This document shows positions 1 to 11,051 of a stretch of DNA of 64,000 nucleotides, in pieces (position 1 is the stretch's first letter; each line of letters opens with the position of its first letter). The position numbers were made by a program, and so were the translations under genes. Location of the stretch: positions 341,176,505-341,240,504 of the forward strand of contig NC_085137.1 in NCBI RefSeq assembly GCF_035046485.1. The letters run 5' to 3'. The DNA is from Aedes albopictus. Lineage: Eukaryota > Arthropoda > Insecta > Diptera > Culicidae. Below the pieces are notes generated by a model. That model searched no databases and was not told the DNA's origin. It saw only the letters and a program-made list of their open reading frames with translations.

Positions 1-103
1 TGTATTTAGGTAGTCACCATCCTAGCTTGAGTCTTGCTCTGCATGCAGTTCCACTTAACAGTAAAGATCAATTTCATTACCAGCCTGACTTGAACATAAC
101 GCT

Positions 104-640
104 GTAAGAAGGGCCAAAAGGGGGTGTGGCGGACCCGTAAGTAGAGACACTTACGCGAAATCCGCGGGTTTAAGAGAATCTCCTTCCAGCAGTATGATCC
201 AAAAGGGTGAATAATGAAATTTACATTACTTGTCAAGCTTTCTACGGGATGGTTTATCACAAGAAGGGCGCGTCAAATTCATTGCAACTGTTGGGATAGA
301 AGAACCCATCTACAAGGATAGTTACTTCTCACCACACTCCGACTGGCAATCCACTCCGTCGTACAGTTACAACTTCAATGATGCTCTGATGCACCCTCCC
401 AACCCCATATGGTTATATGTTAATACAATGATTTAAATATAATATTTAAAGGAAAATTATGATGAAATATGGTATAATCAATATATATACATATAATAAC
501 AAATAATAATAGTAATAAATATAACAACAAAATGTAATGTAATGTAGCGAAATCAAAAAAAAAAAATATCTATTGTAGATAAAGTAAATGAATATTTTTC
601 GGTGACAAGGCCTTTTACTTCCTAGAAGATAGGGTAGAAC
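104..640. repeat. Direct repeat, unit 1 (period 593 bp)
   Basis: This is the first copy of a long dispersed or tandem repeat. The landmark GGGCCAAAAGGGGGTGTGGC begins at 111 here and at 704 in the second copy, giving a 593-bp period. Shared blocks run through the ACTTACgCGAAATCC stretch, the GGGATGGTTTrTCA stretch and the CCGTCGTACAGTTACA stretch, and end near a CTAGAAGATAGGGTAGA stretch. No family was recognised. The short frames inside it (230-436 and the second-unit frame 807-992) share residues only because the DNA is repeated. Confidence 0.75.
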
Positions 641-696
641 ATTATTATAGTATTAAAATGTAAACACGATAGATGATATTCATATAATCAATCACT

Positions 697-1190
697 GTAT
701 AAAGGGCCAAAAGGGGGTGTGGCGGACCCGTAAGTGGAGGCACTTACACGAAATCCGTGGATTTATATGAATCTCCTTCCAACAGTATGATCCAACAGGG
801 TGAATAATGAGATACTTATCACTTGTCAATTTTCCTACGGGATGGTTTGTCATAAGTAGGGCGCGTCAAATCCATTGCAAACCATCTACACGGATGTTAC
901 AGTTACTTTTTACCTCACTCCGGTTGGCAACCACTCCGTCGTACAGTTACAGCTTCAATAATGCCCTGATGCACCCTCCGAACCCCATTTAGTTATATAG
1001 TCAAAAGTTAAATTTATTATGATGAAATATTATATTGAAATATGGCATAGTCAATACAATGGAGTAACGAAATATAGTGTCATGAAATTCAATGTAGCGA
1101 ACTATAAAAAAGTATCAATTTACATATAATCTGAATTAGTATTATTTGCTAACGAGTCCTTTTATGACCTAGATGGCAGGGTAGAGAATT
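697..1190. repeat. Direct repeat, unit 2 (period 593 bp)
   Basis: Second copy of the repeat starting at 104, in the same orientation, with scattered substitutions and one internal deletion (around 885-900). It ends with CCTAGATGGCAGGGTAGAG, matching CCTAGAAGATAGGGTAGAA at the end of unit 1. The A+T-rich spacer is also partly shared. Confidence 0.75.
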
Positions 1191-1340
1191 GCCTAGCGGG
1201 ATGGTGCCTTTCTCGTGCCTTTGAAACCCCATTTTAATAACTCAAGTGACATGTTGTATGAATATCGCATTTTCATACGTTCAATAAAAATCCATTTCAT
1301 GGCACCAGAAATCATATCGTTTATCTGGCTTTTGATGTTT

Positions 1341-1810
1341 GAGCCTCAAAATCTTAAGAAAAAGCCGCTATCAGTAATTTTGAGCCGCCATTTCGGTTTT
1401 AAGACCGCTATATTGGATATTCTGGTCGCTATTTTATGACTCCAGACAACTTCCCCATACCAGATATATCCATATTGCATGGTTTTAGAGTCTATAACTC
1501 CAATAAACAACCGCCATCTTGAATTTAAAGCCGCCATCTTGAATATTGTGGTCACCATTTTTGGACTCCGGATCGGACATCTTCTACAAATCAAATATAT
1601 CCAATATCCATATTTCATGATTTTAGAATCTTAACCTCCGTTAAGCAGCCGCCATCTTAAATTTTAAGATACCATCTTGGATTTTGAGATGCCATTTTGG
1701 ATTTTAAGATGCCATCTTGGATATTCAATATTCCGGTCGCCATTTTTGAACTCCGGACATTTTCCACATATCAAATATACTCATATTGCATGGTTTTAGA
1801 GCCTAAAACT
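1341..1810. repeat. Degenerate GCCGCCATCTTG-type tract
   Basis: The motif GCCrCCATyTTGnATTTT recurs about ten times with uneven spacing, mixed with CTCCGGACaT and CATATTGCATGGTTTTAGA blocks that themselves repeat (about 1465-1490 and 1780-1805). It is an imperfect minisatellite of unknown function. Open frames here (1215-1439 +, 1346-1618 -, 1697-1897 +) are by-products of the repeat. Confidence 0.7.
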
Positions 1811-1844
1811 CCAGAGAGAGAGGGGGGAGTAGAGATGGTCGGGT

Positions 1845-2232
1845 TTCAGATTTTACAGACCCGAACCCGACCCGTACCCGAACAATTTTTAATTTAAAAA
1901 CCCGGACCCGACCCGAACCCGAGCATTTTTTGTTCCGTCAAACCCGGACCCGACCCGAACCCGAAAAATTTTCGTCGGTCAAACCCGAAACCGACCCGAA
2001 CCCGAGAAAATATTTGTCAATAAACCCGATCAAAACCCGAGTTAAAAAATAATTGTTAAATGTATCGGATATAACAAATGAACCATTTTTCTGAATACTG
2101 ATTTTTCTACACTGGTACCAAACCCGACTTGGACCCGACGTTTTTCAAACCCGACCCGACCCGTACCCGAAAATTTTGAAATTATTCAACCCCGGACCCG
2201 ACCCGAACCCGAGTTTTTTAAAATATCTATGC
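1845..2232. repeat. CCCGAACCCGA simple-sequence tract
   Basis: About thirty degenerate units of ACCCG/AACCCG (reverse strand CGGGT/CGGGTT) are broken by short A/T-rich spacers such as AATTTTT. The tract is far more C-rich than its surroundings and strongly strand-asymmetric. It resembles a pentamer/hexamer microsatellite that has expanded and decayed. Confidence 0.85.
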
Positions 2233-3969
2233 CCGAACCGGTTGATGTAATGGTAAAGGAAAAAAAAAAGTTTCCAAAAGCTATAATCACATAAATTTAA
2301 CATTGATTAAACAAAAATTTTGTATCATCGCCTACTTCAATTAAAGATGTTTTGTAAAACATTGACAGTACATAGTTTTAACCTTTGATTCCAAATATGT
2401 TACCAAAACGTTACTTTAAATTACTGAATACGTTAATGTACAAGTATATAATTTCACACTCTCTTCTTGAAAATCACTGTCTTGAGCACAACTATGTAAC
2501 ATCTTTTACGCATTAAAATACACGGAAATTAAACCATATTAGCATCCATACTTATTTTTTTTTGCTTTGCCATTTACCTAACACGTAAACAGAGGCATAG
2601 AAATAATCTTAAGACTGAAATTTAGCCTTTAGTCTTTAGACTATTTCTTTTCTGGGAAAAACCTGCTGTTCAGATTTGTGTTCTATTAGCACTTTTAACT
2701 GAGAACTTCGTCTATCAATGACCAGACCATTGCATGTTATATTTTGTTAAATGACTAGGTATGATTTTCTTCGCATTTGTTGTATAAAGGTTTTATCTCC
2801 TTGTGTTTTTTTTCTCTGTGTTTTGTCCTTTTGTATTATGTTCCTGGCTATCCGGCAAATGACAATCCGTGACAAGCTCATGCCAACACCAGAGGCGATG
2901 CCAATGGCCAGATGTGCTACAGCAAACCCTGAAACCTTATCCTCATCTAGCTTTTCCTTGAAAATTATGTAACCCGCTAACCTTGAGTAGCCATGAGTAC
3001 CCTGGCCTCCTTCCAGTACTAACCTTGATATATGAAAAAGCTATAACGTTGTATGTAATTGAATACAAAAAAAATGAATCTCGGCTCCATAAAGCGTTGA
3101 ACGCGATTGAGCCATTCGACGAACTAGATAGAAAAAAGACTAGGTATCAATATAGGTATTTGAGAGAAAATTAATATACCTACCTACATGATCGTTGATC
3201 GCAAATCAAACCTACCTTATGTTTATTCATCGTCATTTGATGAATAGATTCAGTATGGTGTGCAGCATCGGATTCCGATTCATAATCCATGGCCAGCGTG
3301 CAGTTAATAATTTTGCGATGATTTATTTTTCCACCAAAACCGAGTGGAAAAAATCACAACCCGTAATAGACGTGTTTATTGATATTAAGAAACACACGAG
3401 ATGAATGTTTGTTTCGTGAGATGTAGCAATGTGGTTTGGTGGGAAATGTTTATCGTTCGCTTGGTTTTTGCGTTCTGATTTCCCCATGCAAAAGTCGGTT
3501 GGTTTGATGGACTTCAATATGCTCTGTTTACCATCAGTCATCCCTGAAAGCATTCTTGGCTGTTGTTGCTCGCCTCTACAGGCGCGCACAGCGTTCGTGT
3601 TCTGCGAAATGACAAAAATTTCAATGATGACGCCAATAAATCTCGCTCATGTAACCAAACTGGCATCTAGCGCGGTAAATTAATTGTAATTAGCATCGTT
3701 AATTATGTATACAAAATTTGTAGGGAGGCGTCAGTCGCCACGGATGGTACGCACAAGGTAACAAAACCAGCGTTAGAATTGGCGTTAAAAACGTTGAAAA
3801 CTTTAAAGGTATCAGGTGCAAACAACCATTTTCTGACTCATAAAACTGAAGCCCAAACGAATGAAAATAATGTGGTGCCCGTCGTGATAAGAATTTCCTG
3901 TAACGAATCACTATGAATCGTTCTGCCTGCAATGAATAATTCATAAATTGCACTGCCCAGCTGCTAAAT
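2233..3969. other. No recognised gene
   Basis: A+T-rich DNA with no domain, RNA or element that I can support. The frames at 2751-2972, 3323-3589 and 3429-3683 are short, lack recognisable motifs and overlap one another on both strands. Confidence 0.5.
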
Positions 3970-3977
3970 GACCAAAT

Positions 3978-4171
3978 CATACGCGCCAACTTGTGACGTA
4001 GTTGGGGGGGCGGGGCCTCTCAAAATCAACCAAATTCGTAAAATTTCGACGCAGTTCATCTAGTTTAGGCATATTTACGTGAAAACTAGTGCATTGAGCT
4101 AAAAAAAGTTGAATTTTGTCCAATTTTGGAGAGCTTCGCCCCCCCAACTACGTCACAAGTTGGCGCCTATG
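3978..4171. mobile_element. hAT-like MITE, 194 bp, with 8-bp TSD
   Basis: The ends are inverted copies of CATAgGCGCCAACTTGTGAC followed by GTAGTTGGGGG (left end CATACGCG, right end CGCCTATG), and the same 8 bp GACCAAAT lies on both sides (3970-3977 and 4172-4179). Ends starting CA and an 8-bp duplication are typical of hAT elements. It is too short to encode anything. Confidence 0.85.
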
Positions 4172-4319
4172 GACCAAATAATAATTCAGACTCAATACCG
4201 GGTGGGAAATACGGTGCTATCTGTGCTTCTTGATAAGTTCTGTTATTGATTCACATTTGAGTTAAGTTCAACGCTCAAAAGAAAACGCCACGTTTAAGAA
4301 ATGATGCATTTGTTTGAAA

Positions 4320-4440
4320 AAGTTTTTTTTTCGAATGAGTGTAATCTGCTATTGTACCTTTTAATTCTGCCCTATTTTGCTTATACTTTAACAGATACGC
4401 GTATTTCGACTACTACTTGTAATCTTTCTCAGTGTCAGTT
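4320..4440 (-). repeat. Dispersed repeat with hammerhead-like core
   Basis: This block is shared in opposite orientation with about 34688-34795: both contain TACGCGTA next to a GTAGTCGAAA motif and end with a stretch reading ATTACACTCATTCGAA. On the minus strand 4392-4432 holds CTGAGAAA, a GATTAC/GTAGTC stem, GAAA and the self-complementary TACGCGTA. Flanking TGACA and TGTTA can pair as a further stem. This resembles a decayed hammerhead ribozyme with a palindromic stem III. Confidence 0.5.
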
Positions 4441-5690
4441 ATAGCAGTGTCAGTTATATGTATGTGTAAAAATCCATTCAAATTGGACACATCAATATTT
4501 TTTTAGTCGTTCACTAAAGGTTCCATTAGACAAGACAAAATTTGGCCAAACAAACTCAACAAATGACCAACACAACGTGAATCATAACAACCTTGGATGA
4601 ATGTCGGACTTCAATGAGAAATATTTGGCATAGTGACAAACAGTGCAATGTCCCCTTGATTGGTGTGCTGGTGAGATCTGCGCTTGTTTTTCTTTTGATA
4701 GCTGGCTTCTTTGACGATGTTGAGATAATTCCATATTCTGAATCCGTAAGCCGTAATCCAAATTTTCACGTATTTTGGTGCCCTGGAACCTATATTTGAA
4801 ATTCAATTTGAAGTTTATATGGGAGCGATATGTTGAATCCCTCCTCGTCGGACTTTTTACTGGGCAGAGCTGTCAAAGGGTGATACAGTTGCTGTTGTTG
4901 TTGTTTGTTTATTACCAGGGATTTTAACCTTTTATGGGTCATTCATCCCGTAGGGTGATACAATGTTTTCTCGATTACATCACGAATAAAAAATAAAACC
5001 GCGTGATAAATTGGAGCGTGATAAAATTGAAACTTTTTTTTTTTGAGTGCATTTATTACCCAGAATATACTGATGAACAAAAAATAATTACAAAAACAAC
5101 CAGAAAGGCACCAATGTTTCAAAAAGATGTTACTGCTTTTGAGCATAGGATGTTCTTATGAGGCTGTGGACTAATTTAATCTTATCCAAGCAACATGCCA
5201 AGCAATGCAATGCAATGTACCAGAATTTATAGGAAGTTAAAATAAGACGAGAATATATAAATTAGGTATATTTCAAATCGAACATTTTTTGCTGTCATAG
5301 GTCGATGTGCATCTAATGAATATCGCACGAATAGCTCAAAGTGATATTATATCAGTTTTTGTTCTTGTCGAAATAGCTGAAAATTTCTACATAAAAACAA
5401 GTTTAGCTCTTCTGCACGAAATGGAACACATACACCCATAGAGATGGCTCAATGTTAGTGAAAAAACTTTCTGAGCTGTGGAAACGAAGAACCGCATGCT
5501 CTTATTCCCATGTTATTTACAACAGCGAGCCACAGTTGAGTGGTCAGCATCGCCGCCTGTGAATCCTTATTTTTTTTTCTAGAAAAAAAAGTGAGAAATC
5601 TTGTCTGTTATTGTTTTGATCTTGTAATATCTCAACGAGCTATTATTGAGCAGTTCACCATATTAGATTTTGCTATTAATTCTGATCTTT
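4441..5690. other. Mostly unassigned A+T-rich DNA
   Basis: No gene is supported. The first part (about 4465-4520) resembles about 11170-11230, with shared words such as GTGTAAnAATCCATnCAAATT, so it is probably an old dispersed repeat. The frames 4582-4806, 4593-4799 and 4943-5146 lack motifs. Confidence 0.4.
4886..4950 (-). repeat. SINE 3' fragment (tRNA-derived type)
   Basis: On the minus strand the segment reads GGGATGAATGACCC, then GGTTAAAATCCCTGG, then a TAAACAAACAACAACAACAGC tail. This matches the 3' end I associate with mosquito tRNA-derived SINEs. The tRNA-like head is absent, so this is a truncated copy. Confidence 0.5.
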
Positions 5691-5701
5691 TACCTCTTAT
5701 A

Positions 5702-6557
5702 GGGGGATTAGGGGCATAATGGACACCCGGGGCGAAATGGACACCCCTGTTTTTGCCGAAACCGTTGGCTTTTATATAAAACTTTTAATGCATAAGTGTT
5801 AAGGAACAAGTCATTGTTCTATTTTTCAAAAGTACCATTTATATTCCTTCAAAATAACCAAAATATCATTGAAATTGAAATATGTTTTTCATATGGTGAA
5901 ATTCTTATAATTTCGAAGCAGCAGCAAATAAGGTATTACGAGTGATTGAGTGTGTCTACCATACAAACAAGTGAATTGTTAGCTTATCTACATGTATACG
6001 TAGATTTAGCAATGGATGAAGTATTATATTTTTGATCAGAACATACTGAAAATAGCAATTTCAATGTTGAAGTTTATTCGGGGCGAAATGAACACTGGCA
6101 ATTATGAATGGATGAACGCGCGTTGCATACTGTTAGGCGTTTTAGAGAGTTTGAAAAAATTCAATCCGATTGTTTTAGCCTAAAATTTATTTAATTAACT
6201 TCGAAGTTATGTAAACTCGTCTGAGATGGAGTATTAAATCTGTGGTATTGATCTCCGTTGGCAAATTACTTAACTGGTCGATATTCTCAAAGATACAGCA
6301 TAAAATATGCAGGGGTGTCCATTGTGCCCCGATGGGTGTCCATTTCGCCCCGTACCTTTCCTGCCAGCCCCAAAAAACACACGGTTTTCAATTCATTATT
6401 TCTTCACAATAATGACATTCTACCAGATGTAAATGATTGAAACACGTAGGAAACAAGTAAAAGTTGTAAGCTAACTAATAATATGTTAAGTTTTTGACTG
6501 TTATACAGGCCTAACATTCTCATTTGCTTAGGGTGTCCATTATGCCCCTAATCCCCC
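5702..6557. mobile_element. 856-bp TA-flanked element, copy 1
   Basis: It is a non-autonomous DNA transposon. The ends are inverted copies of GGGGGATTAGGGGCATAATG followed by GACACCC, with TA on both sides (5700-5701 and 6558-6559). Inside, the motif GGGGCrwAATGGACACCC occurs about six times in both orientations (near 5712, 5730, 6078, 6315, 6335, 6535), like transposase-binding sites. Two further copies lie at 53709-54567 and 57955-58810, in the opposite orientation to this one. A 60-residue frame (6258-6440) recurs in copy 3, but copy 2 disrupts it and it spans the motif repeats, so I do not call it a gene. The TA target points to the Tc1/mariner/pogo superfamily. Confidence 0.9.
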
Positions 6558-6799
6558 TATCAATCAAACTAATATCAGTTTTTGCTCTTCAGTAATTCAA
6601 TCAATAATAACTGAATATGCTATTCATTAGATTTTTCCACCTACTCGAGATATGCTATGAAATTTGGTCCACAGCTTTGTAAAATGTTACTGCTTCTAAA
6701 CGCAGTTACGCCCTATTGAAATATTGGCGCTGAGAACATCAAATTTAGCGAAGGAAGTCTAAATTATACTTATTATTTATTATTCTTGTGGTGATTTGT

Positions 6800-8115
6800 T
6801 TTAACAAACGTAGCGCCGACATTGCGTCCGACCATCATCTCCTAATCGGCGAGATCCGACTGCGCATTGCCAGGATCCAGCGACAGGAGGAGAAAATCGG
6901 GCGCCGGTTCAACACACGCCGACTGGAAGACACTGCGGTGAAAAGGTCCTTCGTCGAGGACAGACGCGCCAACTTGGTCAAATTATTGTGGGGGTAAAGC
7001 CTGCTTTTACTTATTTTTTGTATGGGAAAATTGAAAAATGGTCAAATATTAGAGGGGAGGGGGGCAAAACCATGCTTGCCCCCCCTCCCCTTAGTCGCCT
7101 ATGGTAGAGGAGTTAGAGAACCGTGCTGCGAATATTTCAGATGATGTAAGCGTAGAAGATCAATGGAGCGTCATTAAGAATGCCTTCATCGTCACCGGCG
7201 AGAATAATTTGGGTGAGCTACGCACCCGAAGAAAGCAGTGGATCACAGATGATACCAGGAGGAACATAGAAGAGTGAAGGAACGCCAAAGCCGCGATAGA
7301 GCGAGCGAAAACACGAGGAGCCAAAGCCGTAGCCCGTCAGCGCCATTCGGCTCTCGAGAAGGAAGTGAAACATTCATGTAGACGGGACAAAAGAGCGTGG
7401 GCGAACTCCCTAGCCGACGAAGGCGAGAAAGCCGCAAACACATGCGACATCCGTCTCCTCTACGATGTCTCACGTCGCCTTAGTGGGACCAAGATGAATG
7501 CTACGATGCCCGTGAAAGACACGTCTGGACAGTTGAAACGCTGGTTCGAGTACTTTGGAAACCTTTTTCAAGTGTCGGTCACGCCATCAACACCTCAGCA
7601 TGATCCGCCAAGGGTTCGACGCATTACCCGTGTCAACAGGTCAACGAAGCTCCATCAGTGCAGGAGATAGAAACAGCCATCCGTAGCATAAAATCGAACA
7701 TGGTCCCGGGGGACGATCGCATATCAGCTGAGATGCTCGAAGCCAACCTTTAGTATCTGCGCAACTGCAGTTTCAATTATTCTGCAACATATGGCAAACC
7801 GCAACATTTCCCGCCAACTGGATGAGAGGCGTTTTAGTAAAGGGTGACCTGACTGCATTCGATAATTGGTGGGGCATCGTGTTGTTGTGCATCGTTCTCA
7901 AAGTCCTCTGAAAAGTTATCCTAAACCGGATACAGAAGAAGACTTACGCAACTCTCCGACGGCAGCAAGCAGGATTCCGTGCCGGACGATCCTGTGTGAA
8001 CCATATTGTCACGCTGGAGAAAATCAATGAATAACAAGAGTCTCTTTACCTGGTGTTCATTGATTACAAAAAAGCTTTCAACCTTCTCAATCACGAAAAC
8101 CTGTGGGGAGCCCTT
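6800..8115 (+). pseudogene. RTE-like non-LTR retrotransposon, endonuclease end and RT part 1
   Basis: This is a decayed LINE that once copied itself by target-primed reverse transcription. From about 6800 the frame reads the end of the apurinic-type endonuclease domain, including SDHHLLIGEIRLRIARIQR. After a break (about 6988-7103) it resumes with a linker, an in-frame stop at 7275-7277 and a frame 7365-7670 containing WFEYFGNLFQ. The RT palm follows from about 7840, with QAGFRAGRSCVNHIVTLEKI and the catalytic-region block VFIDYKKAFNLLNHEN (near 8055-8100). Stops and shifts occur throughout. The 5' end of the element is missing. The style of the endonuclease-RT join and the VRQGCILS block downstream resemble the RTE/JAM1 group of Aedes; clade assignment is moderate. 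Confidence 0.85.
6988..7103. mobile_element. Possible small insertion in the LINE
   Basis: About 116 bp with no coding sense separates two in-register parts of the LINE. It starts with a G run (GTGGGGGTAAAG) and ends with CCCCCCTCCCC and GTCGCCTATG. The right end resembles the CGCCTATG end of the hAT-like MITE at 3978. I see no matching target duplication, so the limits are approximate. Confidence 0.4.
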
Positions 8116-8520
8116 CCCGAGCAGGAGAAATAGCTGAAGAATACCTATCTCAGGTATGGAAAACCGAATACCTACAACCTGAATGAGGTATTAAGAAGCT
8201 CTGCGTAAGAGGTAAAATACCTAAAATAATAACTGGTGTGTATACTGTGCATAACACGTGAATAATGACATCAGGTATGGTAATACCTAAATAATAATCG
8301 GCTATTTTTACATACAAATAGTGATTTTTCCATAGTTGAAGAATACCTTAAGCAGTCCTCAACACCAAACCAATAACTCATTGAGGTATTTTATCAATAT
8401 CTACAAAATATCAAAATAAGTTATTTTCAATACCTAGGTAACCGACCAATACCTTGTCTTGTTATGATACCTGACTTTGGTATGCTGCAGTAATGTGTCA
8501 GTTATTCGTTCCTGCTCGGG
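8116..8520. mobile_element. 405-bp element with CCCGAGCAGGA ends
   Basis: The ends are CCCGAGCAGGA (8116) and its inverse TCCTGCTCGGG (8510-8520). The interior carries many TACCTnA/TnAGGTAT words in both orientations. It interrupts the LINE right after the NHENLWGAL block; coding resumes at VRQGCILS, so part of the palm domain has also been lost. No clear target duplication is visible (TT on both sides only). Related ends occur at 51533 (CCCGAGCAGAAG) and 57752-57763. Confidence 0.75.
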
Positions 8521-9116
8521 TTAGGCGCATGTCGTTAGGCGCACAACGATCGTTGCTGAAGTGAGGCAAGGATGTATCCTATCACAGCTACTGTTTCTCA
8601 TCGTAATCGACGAGATCCTGGTAGGTGCGATTGATCGTGAACCAAATCGTGATTTGTTGTGGCCGCTCATTACCATGGAGCACCTACATCACTTCGGATT
8701 GACTGATGACGTTGCTCTCCTAGCTCAGCGGCGCTCTGCTATGCAGAGCGAGCTCGATATTCTTGCCAATCCTCGTCCAGGTCTTCCCATGAACGTCAAC
8801 AAGACCAAATTGTTAGATGTAAACACGGTCAACTCTTCCAGCTTTACGGTAGCTGGGCAGGGCAAGAAGTGGAGAATGTTGAAAGCTTCCAACATCTTGG
8901 AGCCAAATGGCGGCGTTGACGACGGCACCGAGATCGACACACGTGCACGGATCAAGAAGGCGAGGGCTGATTTTGCGAGTTTAAGATATGTATGGAAAAC
9001 AACCAGATTAGTCGACGCAACAAAATCCAAATTTTCAACTCGCACGTTAAATCTGCGCTGCTGTACGCCATGGGCGATGTTGAACAGCAGACATGAGCTT
9101 CCATTACCTTGTCATA
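8521..9116 (+). pseudogene. RTE-like LINE, RT part 2
   Basis: This continues the LINE from 6800. The frame 8561-9187 begins with VRQGCILSQLLFLIVIDEIL (RT block 4) and carries the catalytic loop as FGLTDDVALLAQRR (near 8694-8733), where the usual (Y/F)ADD has become TDD, a damaged active-site motif. Thumb-region words GLPMNVNKTK and DTRARIKKARADFASLR follow. Coding similarity fades near 9100, where a hAT-like element begins. The terminal part of the LINE is missing. Confidence 0.85.
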
Positions 9117-9124
9117 GCCCCCGG

Positions 9125-11051
9125 CAGGGATGCGATATATACAGATTTATCTGTATTATACAGATTTTTCAGCATCAATACAGATAGCGTTTATATGGAA
9201 TACAGATTTTCTATTTGTATGGGATACAGACAGAGCCGTAGCGTGGTCCCACGGCGCCATTGGCAAGCATCCAGATTGGCGCCCCACGACAATTAGACAT
9301 TATTATTTTGCTAAATTTGTTTATTCAAAGTTATGAGTACGTTTTCGAAGTTTTCAAAGAGTATAAGTACGAACACACTTTGCATTTCAAGAATCATACT
9401 TAGATCAGCACAAAAGTTAAAAATGACATTTCAGATTATTAACATGCATGATGCATACATTTCTTAAGGAAATCTTAGTTTTTTTTTCGGATTTTTCAAA
9501 AATACTGAATTGAATTTCAGGAGCTTTAAGAAATCCTCAAACGTTTTTACTATTTTTTGGCTATAGCTTCAACTGGTTTTACCAGAAATTTCTAATAACT
9601 TCACCAAAAGTTTCTTCTGAAGTTCAATCAAAATATTTCTTAGAAAATTTTCAGAAATCATTAGACAAAAATGGAAATGAAGTAATACCAGGAGAAATTC
9701 CTGAAGGAATCTCTATTTCTCTGGAAGAATTTTTGCTTGATTCATTGAATGAAATTATGAAAGAGATTGTGGAGGAATTCCTGCATTTATCCGGAGGAAT
9801 AAATGATTAAAATCTTCAAGAAATTTAAGTAAGCATTCTAAATGGAATTCATGGAGTATTTTTTGCAGGAATTCATGGAGCAATTCGTAAAGAAATGCCT
9901 GATGAAATGTCCGTAATAGTTTCTAACGGAAAACCTGTATAAATTTCTGAATTAATTCCAAATTCATAATTTTTTGGAGGAATTTATGAAGGCATTCATG
10001 AAAAGTTTTCTAGTGAAATTCTAGCAGAAATTTATGGATCAATCTCTAGTGAGCATGGTACAGTATAATAGAAGATTTTATTTCAAAAATCCCTAGAAGA
10101 ATTTCTGAAAGAATTTATTCTCAGAGGGACTTCTGAAGGAATCCCTGGAGTGATTTCTAATGGAATCTCTACAGGATTTTTCATAGGAATCCATGGAAGA
10201 ATTACTAAAGAAATCTATTGAAGGATTACTTAGTAATCCTTATAGACATTTTTTGCAGGAATTCATTGAAGGAAATTATTAAATATCCATGTAGAAATAT
10301 CGAGAGGAATCCTTTGACTAATTTCTGAATAAATTCCTAGATAACTTCCTGAAAACCTCCCTGAAGGCATTTCTAAAGGGATTCTTCGAGAATTTTTAGT
10401 GAGAATCTCCAGAAGAATTCTTAATTTGTTTTTTTTTTTAATAATTTTTAATATATGATTTTGAGAGATTTTCTGTAGAAATTCTTTGAAATTTTTTAAA
10501 GAAATCCCTTGAAAAATTTCTGACATAGTTTTTGAAAGATTTTCTTAATTCATTTGTTTGAAGGGAATGAACAGCATCGTCTGTATATTTTTCATTTAAA
10601 ATACTTGTTATAAACACTCTAAAATATGTCAATAAATAAGTTTCCAGTAATTTTCAGAGAAAAACTCTCACTAGAATTTTGAATATTTATTGATTTTGCT
10701 TTGCTCGTTAAAAACCAACTAAAATAACTTCTCACAATAAAAAAAAAACAAGATAAATTTCCAGGTAACATCATGATAAATAATCTAGAGAACGAATTTT
10801 TGAGAATAACGTAATGTAAAAAACTCTCGATCAATCTTAGATATTTTGAAGTCTTGGTACAAGAAAACAATAGCATCATAATATTTCTTCTAGCCTTAGA
10901 TCTTTTCGGCGCCCCTTAGAGGCTGGCGCCCTTGGCGGGGGCCAACCTGGCCAACCCCACGCTACGGCTCTGGATACAGATTTCTTACTCAAATTTTATA
11001 TGAGATACAGCTTTTTGAACGAGTGATACAGAAAATCATCTGGCATCTCTG
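9125..11051. mobile_element. hAT-like MITE (outer), split by a second element
   Basis: Left end CAGGGATGCGATA and right end ATCTGGCATCTCTG are imperfect inverted repeats, and a perfect 8-bp duplication GCCCCCGG flanks them (9117-9124 and 11052-11059). The element body is only 9125-9230 plus 10981-11051, rich in the word ATACAGATTT; everything between is a later insertion. The ends and 8-bp duplication fit hAT. It sits at the end of the recognisable LINE sequence. Confidence 0.85.
9231..10972. mobile_element. hAT-like element nested in the outer MITE
   Basis: A 1742-bp element with ends CAGAGCCGTAGCGTGG and its exact inverse CCACGCTACGGCTCTG, flanked by the perfect 8-bp duplication GATACAGA (9223-9230 and 10973-10980). 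Subterminal GGCGCC words occur at both ends. The interior is A+T-rich and, from about 9500 to 10440, consists of degenerate GGAATTtCTgnAGnAATT units in both orientations, like the large arrays at 32-41 kb. No transposase remains; the frames 10263-10526 and 10619-10879 come from the repeats. Confidence 0.88.

Noticed and set aside
1845..2232. Interstitial telomere repeats
   Set aside because: Dipteran telomeres are not built of this unit, and the tract is irregular with A/T-rich spacers.
6258..6440. A 60-residue frame also present in the copy at 58072-58254, suggesting a conserved small protein
   Set aside because: It spans the GGGGCGAAATGGACACCC motif repeats, is disrupted in the copy at 53709-54567 and resembles no protein; shared DNA ancestry explains the similarity.
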